Source: Micromonospora wenchangensis (GTDB taxonomy: Bacteria > Actinomycetota > Actinomycetes > Mycobacteriales > Micromonosporaceae). From it: a stretch of DNA of 64,000 bases. Made by a program: the position numbers and the translations under genes. How positions within the stretch are numbered: the stretch's first letter is position 1; each line of letters begins with the position of its first letter. This document shows, one piece after another, positions 32,963-40,972 of this stretch. The DNA is taken from NCBI RefSeq assembly GCF_002210435.1, contig NZ_MZMV01000009.1, forward strand, positions 62,001 through 126,000. Direction: 5' to 3'. The notes below the pieces were generated by a model, which was not told where the DNA came from, did not search any database, and saw only the letters and a program-made list of their open reading frames with translations.

Positions 32963-34760
32963 GGCACCGGTGGGCGAGGGTGGCGGGGACGAGCCGGTCG
33001 AGCGGACCGAGGGGACCTGGCAGACGTTGCGGCGGGGGCTGGCGCTCTCGCCGGAGCTGCGTACCGGCCTGGCCGGCACGTTGGCGTTGGCGCTGGTCTA
33101 CATGGTCGGCCGGGTGGCCGTGCCGGTGGCGGTGCAGCGCGGTATCGACCAGGGGATCGCCGTACCCGACGGGCCGGATCTCGGGGTGATCGTCACGGTG
33201 GTCACCGCCACGGCGGCGGTGCTGGTGCTCACCACCGTCTGCGGTTACCTGATGATGCGGCGGCTGTTCACCGTCAGCGAGACCGCGCTGGCCAACGTCC
33301 GGACCAGGGCGTTCCGGCACGTGCACGACCTGTCGATGCTGCACCAGCAGTCGGAGCGGCGCGGGTCGCTGGTGTCCCGGGTGACCAGCGACGTCGACCA
33401 GATCACCCAGTTCCTCCAGTGGGGCGGGGTCATCCTCGTCGTCAACCTGGGTCAGCTCGCGGTCACCACGGCGGTGATGCTGGCGTACTCCTGGCAGTTG
33501 ACGCTGGTGGTGCTGGTCGCCTTCGCGCCGGCGGTCATGATCATCCGGTTGTTGCAGCGTCGGCTGGCCGGGGCCTACGGGGTGGTCCGGCAGCGGACGG
33601 GCACGCTGCTCGGCACGATCGCCGAGAGCGTGGTGGGTGCGCCGGTGATCCGGGCGTACGGCGTCTCGGGGCGCACGGCCCGGCGGCTGGACGCGGCGAT
33701 CGAGGGGCAGCGGTTGGCCCAGCAGCGGGCCATCCGGATCAGCATCATGGGCAGCTCGGTGGGGGAGTTGGCGGCCGGGGTGGCGCTGGCCGGGGTGGTG
33801 GTGGTCGGGGTGTCGCTGGGGGTGGACCGGACGCTGTCGGTCGGCCAGCTCACCGCGTTCCTGTTCCTGGTCACCCTGTTCATCCAGCCGGTGCAGATCG
33901 CCACCGAGGTGCTCAACGAGGCGCAGAACGCCATCGCCGGCTGGCGGCGGGTGCTCGACGTGCTCGACATCGCGCCGGACGTGGCCGATCCGGGGGAGCA
34001 GGGCCGGGACCTGCCGGCCGGTCCGTTGGACATCCGGTTCGCCGACGTGACGTTCGCCTATCCGGGTGGGCCGCCGGTGCTGCACGGCGTCACCCTGGAC
34101 ATCGCGGCGAAGAGCCGGGTGGCGGTGGTCGGTGAGACCGGCAGCGGCAAGACCACCTTCGCGAAGCTGCTCACCCGGCTGATGGACCCGACGCAGGGGC
34201 GGGTGCTGCTGTCCGGGGTGCCGCTGCACGAGGTGCGGTTCGACTCGCTGCGGTCCCGGGTGGTGATGGTGCCGCAGGACGGGTTCCTGTTCGACGCCAC
34301 GGTCGGGGAGAACGTCCGCTTCGCCCGTCCCGAGCTGACCGATGCGGAGTTGACGGCCGCCTTCACCGAGCTGGGCCTGGCCGACTGGCTGGACGGCCTG
34401 CCGGCCGGGCTGGCCACCCCGGTGGGGGAGCGGGGGGAGGCGTTGAGCGTCGGGGAGCGGCAGTTGGTGGCGCTGGCCCGGGCGTACGTGGCCGATCCGG
34501 ACCTGCTGGTGCTGGACGAGGCGACCAGCGCGGTCGACCCGGCCACGGAGGTGCGCCTGCAACGCACCCTGGACGCGGTGACCCGGGGGCGGACGACGCT
34601 GGCCATCGCGCACCGGTTGTCCACCGCGCAGGCGGCCGACGAGGTGGTGGTGGTGGACCGGGGCCGGATCGTCCAGCGGGGTCCGCACGAGGAGCTGCTG
34701 CGTGATCCGGATTCGGTGTACGCCCTGCTCTACGCGTCGTGGTTGGAGCAGACCCGCTGA
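32910..34760 (+). CDS. ABC exporter half-transporter, catalytic partner
   Basis: Permease-ATPase fusion of up to 616 residues. Six helices lie at about 40-330. The nucleotide-binding domain has Walker A GETGSGKTTFAKLL, Walker B LLVLDEATSAVDP with catalytic Glu, and the switch histidine TLAIAHRLST. Its signature is degenerate (LSVGERQLVALARAY instead of LSGGQ). This is complementary to the partner encoded just upstream, so each heterodimer has one good and one impaired ATP site. GTG at 32910 overlaps the partner stop, but a GTG at 32970 with GAGAGG 9 bases upstream may be the real start, since residues 1-20 come from a repeat-like sequence. Substrate unknown. Confidence 0.92.
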   Translation: MSARSAAQRSPAVASERSAPVGEGGGDEPVERTEGTWQTLRRGLALSPELRTGLAGTLALALVYMVGRVAVPVAVQRGIDQGIAVPDGPDLGVIVTVVTATAAVLVLTTVCGYLMMRRLFTVSETALANVRTRAFRHVHDLSMLHQQSERRGSLVSRVTSDVDQITQFLQWGGVILVVNLGQLAVTTAVMLAYSWQLTLVVLVAFAPAVMIIRLLQRRLAGAYGVVRQRTGTLLGTIAESVVGAPVIRAYGVSGRTARRLDAAIEGQRLAQQRAIRISIMGSSVGELAAGVALAGVVVVGVSLGVDRTLSVGQLTAFLFLVTLFIQPVQIATEVLNEAQNAIAGWRRVLDVLDIAPDVADPGEQGRDLPAGPLDIRFADVTFAYPGGPPVLHGVTLDIAAKSRVAVVGETGSGKTTFAKLLTRLMDPTQGRVLLSGVPLHEVRFDSLRSRVVMVPQDGFLFDATVGENVRFARPELTDAELTAAFTELGLADWLDGLPAGLATPVGERGEALSVGERQLVALARAYVADPDLLVLDEATSAVDPATEVRLQRTLDAVTRGRTTLAIAHRLSTAQAADEVVVVDRGRIVQRGPHEELLRDPDSVYALLYASWLEQTR

Positions 34761-34795
34761 TCCACGGGCTGCCCACCGATGGGAATGGCGTCCGG

Positions 34796-34824
34796 TGGAC
34801 GTGGTCGCCCCGGTGCTCTACTCT
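34796..34824 (+). promoter_or_regulatory. Promoter of the DUF2470 gene
   Basis: TGGACG (34796-34801), 17 bases, TACTCT (34819-34824). The predicted start at about 34831 falls in the iron box, so a bound repressor would block transcription initiation. Confidence 0.55.
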
Positions 34825-34829
34825 GCGGG

Positions 34830-34848
34830 TTAGGTAAGGCTAACCTTT
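34830..34848 (+). promoter_or_regulatory. DtxR/IdeR iron box
   Basis: TTAGGTAAGGCTAACCTTT matches the DtxR/IdeR consensus (TTAGGTTAGGCTAACCTAA) at 16 of 19 positions, including both half-site cores. It lies immediately upstream of the GGAGG ribosome site, predicting repression under iron-replete conditions. Confidence 0.85.
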
Positions 34849-34861
34849 TTCGGAGGTGCCC

Positions 34862-35635
34862 GTGGCTCCGACCCCTGCTGAGCTGATCCGTACCCTGGTG
34901 GCCGGTCGGTTACCCGGCCTGGTGCACCTCGCCCACCGCCCCGGCCCGTTCCACGTCCGGCACGCCACCGACGCGGAGGGGCGGGTGCTGCTGCTCGTCC
35001 CGGTCTTCAGCGACCTCGCCGCCGAGCTGGACCCGGTCGCCGCGCGGGACGTGGCAGTGGTGCTCGACGTGCTCGACCTGCCCCCGGCCGCCGGTGCGCC
35101 GTCGACCGGCCGGGCCTGGGTGTCCGGCTGGGCGGTGCCGCTGACCGGCGACCCGGCCCGCAAGGCGGCAGTCGAGTTCGCCGCCGTGGACCCGACCGGC
35201 GACCTGCTCGACGTCGGGAGCCGGTTCCGGCTGCACCGCTTCGAGGTGGCCGAGGCCCGGCTGGAGACCGCCGGCGTGGTGCACCGGGTCGATCCGGGCG
35301 ACTACGCCGCCGCCGAACCGGACCCGCTGCACGCCGACGAGGCCGCCCTGCTGGCCGACCTCGCCGACCACCACCTGCCGCAGGTGACGGCCTACCTGCG
35401 CCGCCGGCTCGACCTGACCGGCGGTGAGCCCCGGGTGGTCCGACTCGACCGGTACGGACTGGTCGTGGCGCTCGGCGGCCCCGGCGACAGGCGTCGCGCC
35501 CGCCTGCCGTTCCCGCAACCGGTGAGTGACCTGTCGGAGCTGTCCCGGGTGCTGCACCCGTTGCTCTGCACCCGTTCCGCCGCCCACCCCCGCCCGCACC
35601 GTCACCCCGCCAACACCCGAACCGACCGCGACTAG
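34862..35635 (+). CDS. DUF2470 protein, HugZ-like, iron regulated
   Basis: Soluble protein of 257 residues with an N-terminal part resembling a split-barrel flavin/heme-binding fold (LAHRPGPFHVRHATDAEGRVLLLVPVFSDL, then VSGWAVPLTGDPARKAAVEFAAVDP). The C-terminal DUF2470 domain (DEAALLADLADHHLPQVTAYLRRRL, then VVRLDRYGLVVALGGPGDRRRARLPFPQPVSDLSELSRVLHPLL) is the domain found at the end of HugZ-type heme-degrading proteins. GTG at 34862 has GGAGG five bases upstream. The iron box argues for a role in heme or iron handling. Whether it degrades heme is inference. Confidence 0.85.
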   Translation: MAPTPAELIRTLVAGRLPGLVHLAHRPGPFHVRHATDAEGRVLLLVPVFSDLAAELDPVAARDVAVVLDVLDLPPAAGAPSTGRAWVSGWAVPLTGDPARKAAVEFAAVDPTGDLLDVGSRFRLHRFEVAEARLETAGVVHRVDPGDYAAAEPDPLHADEAALLADLADHHLPQVTAYLRRRLDLTGGEPRVVRLDRYGLVVALGGPGDRRRARLPFPQPVSDLSELSRVLHPLLCTRSAAHPRPHRHPANTRTDRD

Positions 35636-35707
35636 CCCGCCGCAGCCCGTGGCCCCTCCAGCCACGGGCTGCTGCGCGTCCCACCCGGCCCGGTCCCGGC
35701 CCGGCCT

Positions 35708-35767
35708 GGTGATCAAGAGGTTCGCGTCAGGGCGGACGCCAGGCATGACGCGAACCTCTTGATCACC
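35708..35767. repeat. Palindromic repeat, copy 2
   Basis: Perfect 22-bp arms (35708-35729 and 35746-35767), 16-base loop. Compared with copies 1 and 3, TTTGCG reads TTCGCG and the opposite arm CGCAAA reads CGCGAA, a matched pair of changes. It lies between convergent genes. The right arm supplies the stop codon of the TetR gene (35763-35765). Confidence 0.9.
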
Positions 35768-36428
35768 GGGGCAGAGCGGCGGGCGGCGGAGTGGCGGGCG
35801 GCGGGGCGGCGGGCGGCGGAGCGGCGGGAGAGAGGGGGGCGGTGAGGTAGCGGTGGATGGTGGGGCCGAGGGCGGCGGCCAGGGTGTCGGCGGTGGCGGA
35901 GGCGACCGGCTCCAGCCGGATGACGTAGCGCATCATGGCCAGTCCGATCATCTGGGTGGCGACCAGCCCACCGCGCAGCGGCAGCTCCGCCGGGTCCACG
36001 TCGAGCTGGTCGAGCACCCGGCGCAGCACCTGGGTGGTCAGGAACTCGCGCATCAGCCGGGCCGTCCACTCGCTGTTGGTCGCCGAACGCAGCAGCGCCA
36101 CCGCCGCCCCACCGGCCGGCGAGTCCCACACCCCGAGGAACGTGCGGACGAGCCGTTCCCCGATCCCGTCCGGATCGCCGGCCAGCACGGCGGGCAGCAG
36201 CGCGCCCGGGTCGACCGGGATGTCGACGGTGGCCCGGAACAGCTCCTCCTTGCTGCCGAAGTAGTGGTGCACCAGGGCCGGGTCGACCCCGGCGGCGGTG
36301 GCGATCTGCCGGATCGAGGCCGCGTCGAAGCCGCGCTCGGCGAACGCCGACCGGGCAGCGGCGAGGATCGCCTCCCGGGTGTCCTGGTTGCCGGGGCGGC
36401 GGCCGGTGCGTCGGGCCACCGGGCTCAC
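35763..36428 (-). CDS. TetR-family regulator of the ABC-2 exporter
   Basis: DNA-binding repressor of 221 residues. The N-terminal helix-turn-helix is TREAILAAARSAFAERGFDAASIRQIATAAGVDPALVHHYFGSKEELF. The ligand domain (about 60-195) resembles TetR_C with GGLVATQMIGLAMMRYVIRLEPVA. The last 25 residues are a Pro/Ala repeat (PAAPPPAAPPPATPPPAALPR) encoded by GGCGGGCGGCGGAG-type tandem DNA, and the stop codon lies inside palindrome copy 2. The GTG at 36428 overlaps the permease stop, so it is the last gene of the exporter operon and probably controls it. Confidence 0.9.
   Translation of the reverse strand: MSPVARRTGRRPGNQDTREAILAAARSAFAERGFDAASIRQIATAAGVDPALVHHYFGSKEELFRATVDIPVDPGALLPAVLAGDPDGIGERLVRTFLGVWDSPAGGAAVALLRSATNSEWTARLMREFLTTQVLRRVLDQLDVDPAELPLRGGLVATQMIGLAMMRYVIRLEPVASATADTLAAALGPTIHRYLTAPLSPAAPPPAAPPPATPPPAALPR
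35775..35830 (-). repeat. G/C tandem repeat encoding the TetR tail
   Basis: About three to four imperfect copies of a GGCGGGCGGCGGAG-like unit, coding for the Pro/Ala tail of the TetR protein and adjoining palindrome copy 2. It looks like recent slippage and is not part of the conserved TetR fold. Confidence 0.6.
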
Positions 36429-37180
36429 CCGCTGCGCCGGCGCAGGGTCGCCGCCGCCAGCACCAGGGCCAGCACCGCCGCGCCGGCCACGATCGACACG
36501 TCCCGCCACATCAGGCCGGTCGGTGCGGAGTGCGCGCCGACCTCCTGGAGCGCCTCCACCGCGTACGACAGGGGCAGCGCGTCGCTGACCGCCTGGAGCC
36601 AGCCGGCCATCTGGTCGCGCGGCACGAACAGCCCGCACAGCAGCAGTTGCGGGGCGACCACGACCGGCATGAACTGCACCGCCTGGAACTCGGTGCGGGC
36701 GAAGGCGCTGCAGAACAGCCCCAGCGCGACGGCGAGCACCGCGTTGACCGCGGCGATCAGCACGACCAGCCCGGCGGACCCGGCGGTGGTCAACCCGAGC
36801 AGCCGGTACGCCGCCGCGGCGGCGACGGTCGACTGCACCACCCCGGCCAGCCCGAACGCGATGCCGTAGCCGAACAGCAGGTCGAGCTTGCCCAGCGGGG
36901 TGGTGAGCAGCCGCTCCAGCGTCCCGCTGGTGCGTTCCCGCAGCATCGCGATGCTGGTCACCAGGAACATGATGATGAACGGGAAGAAGCCCAGCATCAC
37001 CAGGGCCACCCGGTCGAAGGGGGACGGCGCACCGGGCGGGGCCGGCTGGTCGGCGTACATGAAGTAGACCAGGGTGAGCAGCACCGTCGGCACCACCACC
37101 AGCAGCGCCACCGTACGCCGGTCGTGCCGTAGCTGACGCAGGATGCGGCCGGTGGTGGCGGCCAGGATCGTCGGGTTCAC
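36425..37180 (-). CDS. ABC-2 type exporter permease
   Basis: Membrane permease of 251 residues with six helices. The N-terminal helix TVALLVVVPTVLLTLVYFMYA is followed by a large outward loop. FFPFIIMFLVTSIAMLRERTSGTLERLLTTPLGKLDLLFGYGIAFG is the ABC-2 signature region. Further helices include AVQFMPVVVAPQLLLCGLFVPRDQMAGWL and the C-terminal IVAGAAVLALVLAAATL. GTG at 37180 overlaps the ATPase stop (GTGA). It forms a drug- or lipid-type exporter with the ATPase encoded upstream. Confidence 0.92.
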   Translation of the reverse strand: MNPTILAATTGRILRQLRHDRRTVALLVVVPTVLLTLVYFMYADQPAPPGAPSPFDRVALVMLGFFPFIIMFLVTSIAMLRERTSGTLERLLTTPLGKLDLLFGYGIAFGLAGVVQSTVAAAAAYRLLGLTTAGSAGLVVLIAAVNAVLAVALGLFCSAFARTEFQAVQFMPVVVAPQLLLCGLFVPRDQMAGWLQAVSDALPLSYAVEALQEVGAHSAPTGLMWRDVSIVAGAAVLALVLAAATLRRRSG

Positions 37181-37917
37181 GCCGCCTCCCCGGTGCCCGT
37201 CGGTTCCGCCCCGGCGGCCCGGATCAGCCGTAGGAACGCCTCCTCCAGGTCGTCCACCCCGGTGGCGGCGCGGACCGCGTCCGGGGTGTCGTCGGCGATC
37301 AGCCGGCCCTGGCGGATCAGCAGCAGCCGGTCGCAGCGGGCCGCCTCGTCCATCACGTGGCTGGACACCAGCAGGGTGGTGCCGGCGGCGGCCAGGGCGT
37401 GGAACCGGGCCCACAGGTCGGCCCGCAGCACCGGGTCCTGCCCGACGGTGGGCTCGTCGAGGACGACCAGTTCCGGCTCGCCGACCAGCGCACAGGCCAG
37501 TGAGGCCCGGCTGCGTTGCCCGCCGGAGAGGGTGCCGACCAGTTGGCCGGCGGCGGCGGCCAGGCCGACGTCGCCGACCGCCGCGTCGGCGTCGGCGGCG
37601 CTGCGCCCCTGGAGGGTGGCGAAGTAGCGGGCGTTCTCCCGGACGGTCAGGTCGGCGTAGACGCTGGGGGCCTGGGTCAGGTAGCCGACCCGGTGGCGCA
37701 GTTCGGCCGCGCCGGCCGGGTGGCCGAGCACGGTGACCGTGCCGGAGCTGATCGTCTGCACCCCGACGACGGCCCGCATCAGGGTGGTCTTGCCGCTGCC
37801 GCTCGGGCCGAGCAGCCCGGTGACCGTGCCGCGCGGCACCGTGCAGCCGATGCCGTCCAGCACCCGTCGTCGACCCCGGTCGACGACGAGGTCGCGGACG
37901 GCGATGGCGTCGTCCAT
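37177..37917 (-). CDS. ABC-2 type exporter ATPase
   Basis: ATPase subunit of 246 residues: Walker A LLGPSGSGKTTLMRAVVG, Q-loop YLTQAPSVYADLTVREN, signature LSGGQRSRASLACAL, Walker B LVVLDEPTVGQDP and switch histidine LLVSSHVMDEA. It resembles DrrA-type ATPases. ATG at 37917 follows GGGAGGC. First gene of the operon ATPase-permease-TetR, with a symmetric operator candidate about 20-50 bases upstream. Confidence 0.94.
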   Translation of the reverse strand: MDDAIAVRDLVVDRGRRRVLDGIGCTVPRGTVTGLLGPSGSGKTTLMRAVVGVQTISSGTVTVLGHPAGAAELRHRVGYLTQAPSVYADLTVRENARYFATLQGRSAADADAAVGDVGLAAAAGQLVGTLSGGQRSRASLACALVGEPELVVLDEPTVGQDPVLRADLWARFHALAAAGTTLLVSSHVMDEAARCDRLLLIRQGRLIADDTPDAVRAATGVDDLEEAFLRLIRAAGAEPTGTGEAA

Positions 37918-37935
37918 CGCGCCTCCCTCGAAAAC

Positions 37936-37965
37936 TCATCACCTGTTGAAATCAACGCTAGATGA
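37936..37965 (-). promoter_or_regulatory. Symmetric operator candidate for the ABC-2/TetR operon
   Basis: Two nested dyads share one centre: TCATC (37936-37940) with GATGA (37961-37965), and GTTGA (37945-37949) with TCAAC (37952-37956), four-base spacers on both sides. The 30-bp symmetric site starts 19 bases upstream of the ATPase ATG and probably binds the operon's own TetR protein. Confidence 0.6.
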
Positions 37966-37987
37966 ATTACCCGCCGGCGCGCAACGG

Positions 37988-38018
37988 TTGACTTCGAGTG
38001 CGCTCGAACTGGAAGCCT
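37988..38018 (+). promoter_or_regulatory. MerR-type promoter and operator
   Basis: TTGACT (37988-37993), 19-base spacer, AAGCCT (38013-38018), then 7 bases to the merR GTG at 38026 (leaderless). The dyad TTCGAG-TGCG-CTCGAA (37993-38008) sits in the long spacer, as expected when a MerR protein must distort DNA to activate. Confidence 0.7.
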
Positions 38019-38025
38019 GGACGGC

Positions 38026-38412
38026 GTGGACATCAGCACGCGGGAGCGGGGCCTGTCGGTCGGCGAGGCGGCGGCGCGGGTCGGCCTGACCACCTACACA
38101 CTGCGCTGGTACGAACAGGAGGGGCTGGTCGCTCCGGTCGGCCGCGACTCGGCCGGCCGCCGCCGCTACACCGAGGCCGACCTGAACTGGCTGGTGCTGC
38201 TCACCCGGCTGCGCCGTACCGGGATGCCGGTGCGCGACATGCGCCGGTACGCCGAACTGGCCCGCCAGGGCGACCGGACGCGGGCCGCCCGCCGGGCGCT
38301 GTTCGAGGCCCACCGGGTCCGGGTACTGGCCCGGATGGCCGAACTGGAGGAGGACCTCAAGGTGCTCAACTACAAGATCGAAACCTATCGCTGCACGGAG
38401 GAGGGGCGATGA
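38026..38412 (+). CDS. MerR-family regulator
   Basis: Encodes 128 residues. The N-terminal MerR winged helix is [51 protein letters not shown] dimerising coiled coil (about 75-115, [25 protein letters not shown]) has no cysteine metal site, placing it with the aldehyde- or redox-linked MerR group (AdhR/NmlR-like). The gene overlaps the aldo/keto reductase ATG (ATGA). It probably activates both genes through the upstream long-spacer promoter. Inducer unknown. Confidence 0.9.
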   Translation: MDISTRERGLSVGEAAARVGLTTYTLRWYEQEGLVAPVGRDSAGRRRYTEADLNWLVLLTRLRRTGMPVRDMRRYAELARQGDRTRAARRALFEAHRVRVLARMAELEEDLKVLNYKIETYRCTEEGR

Positions 38413-39395
38413 TCCGTCGACGGATCGGGGCGGGCGGTCCGGAGGTCTCCGCCATCGGACTGGGCTGCATGGGCATGAGCTTCGCCTACGGCGGGCAGGA
38501 CGACGCCGAGTCGACGCGTACCCTGCACCGCGCCCTCGACCTGGGCGTGAACCATCTCGACACCGCCGACATGTACGGCTTCGGCGCCAACGAGCGGCTG
38601 CTCGCCCCGGTGGTGCGGGCCCGCCGCGACGAGGTCTTCCTGGCCACCAAGTTCGGCAACCGGCCCCACGCCGACGGCTCCGGGGCGTACGTCGACAGCA
38701 GCGCCGCCTGGGCCCGCGAGGCCTGTGACGCCTCCCTCGGCCGGCTCGGCGTGGACACCATCGACCTGTACTACCTGCACCGCCGCGACCCGGGCACCCC
38801 GATCGAGGAGACCGTCACGGCGATGGCCGAGCTGGTCGCGGCGGGCAAGGTACGCCTGCTCGGCCTGTCCGAGGTCAGCCCGGCGACGCTGCGCACGGCC
38901 CACGCGGTGCACCCGGTCGCGGCCGTGCAGATGGAGTACTCCCTGTTCACCCGGGACGTCGAGGGGGAGATGCTGGACACCTGCCGGGAGTTGGGGGTGG
39001 CGCTGGTGGCGTACTCGCCGGTCGGGCGGGGGCTGCTCACCGGGGCGATCACCGGCCGGGACCAGCTCACCGAGGGTGACTGGCGGGCGGGGGCACCCCG
39101 CTTCGCGGCGGACAGCCTCGACGCCAACCTGCGGCTGGTGGCCGCCGTGCGGGCGGTGGCCGAGGAGATCGGCTGCACCCCGGCCCAGGCCGCCCTGGCC
39201 TGGCTGCTCGCCCAGGGCGAGGACGTGCTGCCGATCCCCGGCACCAAGCGGGTCCGCTACCTGGAGGAGAACGCCGCCGCCGCCGACCTGCGGCTCACCG
39301 CCGACCAGCAGGCCCGGCTACGGGAGGCGGTCCCCGTCGACGCGGTGGCCGGCGAGCGGTATCCGGCGGCCGGGATGCGGACGGTCGGGCACTAG
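38409..39395 (+). CDS. Aldo/keto reductase
   Basis: NADPH-dependent TIM-barrel reductase of 328 residues. The catalytic tetrad is visible: Asp and Tyr in [16 protein letters not shown], Lys in [11 protein letters not shown], and His in [11 protein letters not shown]. The cofactor end includes [21 protein letters not shown]. It resembles the general stress AKR branch (YhdN/Tas-like). Its ATG overlaps the merR stop and GAGGAGGGG lies just before it. Substrate is probably a reactive carbonyl, by context with MerR, but this is inference. Confidence 0.93.
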   Translation: MIRRRIGAGGPEVSAIGLGCMGMSFAYGGQDDAESTRTLHRALDLGVNHLDTADMYGFGANERLLAPVVRARRDEVFLATKFGNRPHADGSGAYVDSSAAWAREACDASLGRLGVDTIDLYYLHRRDPGTPIEETVTAMAELVAAGKVRLLGLSEVSPATLRTAHAVHPVAAVQMEYSLFTRDVEGEMLDTCRELGVALVAYSPVGRGLLTGAITGRDQLTEGDWRAGAPRFAADSLDANLRLVAAVRAVAEEIGCTPAQAALAWLLAQGEDVLPIPGTKRVRYLEENAAAADLRLTADQQARLREAVPVDAVAGERYPAAGMRTVGH

Positions 39396-39511
39396 CCCAT
39401 CGATCGACATCTTCGGACACTTGGCTTCGGACCGGGCGTCAGCCTTCGGACCGGACAGGAAGTCCGCCTTCGGGCATTGCGCCCCGATCGGACCTACGGC
39501 ACGATGGCGCG

Positions 39512-40972
39512 GTGGATCACGCTCCGTTGCCGGAGGCCGCCTTCCTGGCCGACTGGACCGACCGGCTGCGCGCGTCCGCCGAGCGCCCGGTGGTCGGGAT
39601 CCTGCTGCGGGGCAGCCACGCCCGGCGGGCCGCCACCGCGTACAGCGACGTCGACCTCGACGTCCTGGTGAGCACGACCGGGCCCACCCCGGCGACGACG
39701 TCGGGCGGGCCCGGTCCGTGCCGCGCGTCGGCCCCGGCGGTCGCACCCGAGCAGGCCCGTGCGGCGGGCCGGTCCGCGCCGTTGGGGCCGCCGGGCCGGA
39801 TGGGCGGCACGCGGCGCGGCGCGGCGACCGGACCGGCGGACCCACCGGGCGGGTCCGCCCGCGGTCGGTGGCCGACCGGGACGCCGTACGACGCCCGCCG
39901 GGCCTACCTCGCCGAGGTCGACGGGCGGATCGTGCACGTGTCGGTGGCCGCCCGGGACGTCCGGACCTGGGTCGACCGGCTCGGCGAACCGGCCGACTGG
40001 GCGTTCGGACTGCCGGTGACCACCCCCACCCGGCTGCTCTGGGCCGACCCGACCTGGCGTCGCCGGATCGACCTGCCGGTGCTCTGCCAGCCCGCCGACC
40101 AGCCCCGCCTGGAGGAGTTGGTGGCCACCCTCGGCAAGGTGGCCGGGGCGCTGGCCGCCGACGACCCGTGCGGCGTCCGGCTGGCCGCCGCCGACCTGGC
40201 CCGGCTCTGCCCGTCCGTGCTGCGCCCGGCCAACCCGGGGGTGCGGGTGGCGTCCCGCCGGGCCGCCTTCGCCGCCGCCCTGGACCTGCCGGTCGCGCCG
40301 CCCGGCTACCGCGACGACATGCTGCTCTGCCTGGGGGTACGCCCCGGCGGCACCGTCGAGGTCGGTGTCGCCGCCGCCCGCCTGGTCAGCGGGGTGCTCC
40401 CGCTGGTGCGCCCGTACGCCGACCGGGTCGCCGAGACCGCCGGCCCGGACCTCGCCCGCGCCCTGTGCGACGGCCGGCTGGAGCGGTACGTCGCCCAGCT
40501 GTCCCGGGCGGTCGGGGACGGCCCGCAGGTGCCCGCGCCGCGTGCGGGACAATCGGTAACTGTGCCCGTACCTGACTCTTCCCCCCGCGACGGCGGACCC
40601 GGTGGCGCGGTCCGCCCCTCCCGTCTCGACCCGGCCGTCGCCGCCCGGCTGCGCCGCACCCCCGACGGCCTGGTCGCCGCGGTCGTGCGCCAGCACGACA
40701 CCGGCGAGGTGCTGATGGTCGCCTGGATGGACGACGAGGCGCTGCACCGCACCCTCACCACCGGCCGGGCCACCTACTGGTCGCGCAGCCGGCAGGAGTA
40801 CTGGGTCAAGGGCGCCACCTCCGGCCACCACCAGTACGTCCGCTCGGTGGCGCTGGACTGCGACGGCGACGCGCTGCTGGTCGGCGTGGACCAGGTCGGC
40901 GCGGCCTGCCACACCGGCGAGCGCACCTGCTTCTTCACCGAACTCCCGGTGGTGCAGGGGGTCCGACCGTGA
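39512..40972 (+). CDS. Continuous ORF: nucleotidyltransferase-like region joined in frame to HisI
   Basis: A single 486-codon frame with no internal stop. Residues about 1-350 are a nucleotidyltransferase-like (MNT) protein: [26 protein letters not shown] matches the GS-x10-SD-x-D motif. The third acidic position in [13 protein letters not shown] appears to be Ser, so activity is uncertain. Residues about 57-110 are a Pro/Gly/Ala-rich insertion. Residues 351-486 are a complete HisI. Either a true fusion is made, or an NTase gene lost its stop while hisI is translated from the internal GTG at 40562. The GTG at 39512 lacks a ribosome site but has CACGAT 7 bases upstream. Confidence 0.6.
   Translation: MDHAPLPEAAFLADWTDRLRASAERPVVGILLRGSHARRAATAYSDVDLDVLVSTTGPTPATTSGGPGPCRASAPAVAPEQARAAGRSAPLGPPGRMGGTRRGAATGPADPPGGSARGRWPTGTPYDARRAYLAEVDGRIVHVSVAARDVRTWVDRLGEPADWAFGLPVTTPTRLLWADPTWRRRIDLPVLCQPADQPRLEELVATLGKVAGALAADDPCGVRLAAADLARLCPSVLRPANPGVRVASRRAAFAAALDLPVAPPGYRDDMLLCLGVRPGGTVEVGVAAARLVSGVLPLVRPYADRVAETAGPDLARALCDGRLERYVAQLSRAVGDGPQVPAPRAGQSVTVPVPDSSPRDGGPGGAVRPSRLDPAVAARLRRTPDGLVAAVVRQHDTGEVLMVAWMDDEALHRTLTTGRATYWSRSRQEYWVKGATSGHHQYVRSVALDCDGDALLVGVDQVGAACHTGERTCFFTELPVVQGVRP
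40562..40972 (+). CDS. hisI: Phosphoribosyl-AMP cyclohydrolase (HisI), possibly independently translated
   Basis: Third step of histidine synthesis, opening the adenine ring of phosphoribosyl-AMP. The 136 residues show [40 protein letters not shown], the metal-binding [15 protein letters not shown] and the cysteine motif [13 protein letters not shown]. HisE is not fused, and no hisE or hisG is visible in the window. GTG at 40562 has no ribosome site but GACAAT lies 8 bases upstream. The gene is not in the main his cluster; it immediately precedes trpE and overlaps it (GTGA). See the fused ORF entry for the N-terminal extension. Confidence 0.93.
   Translation: MPVPDSSPRDGGPGGAVRPSRLDPAVAARLRRTPDGLVAAVVRQHDTGEVLMVAWMDDEALHRTLTTGRATYWSRSRQEYWVKGATSGHHQYVRSVALDCDGDALLVGVDQVGAACHTGERTCFFTELPVVQGVRP

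Noticed and set aside
39411-39473. Four CTTCGG repeats upstream of the NTase-HisI frame
   Set aside because: Spacing is irregular (14, 19, 24 bases) and the hexamer is common in GC-rich DNA; not enough for an operator claim.
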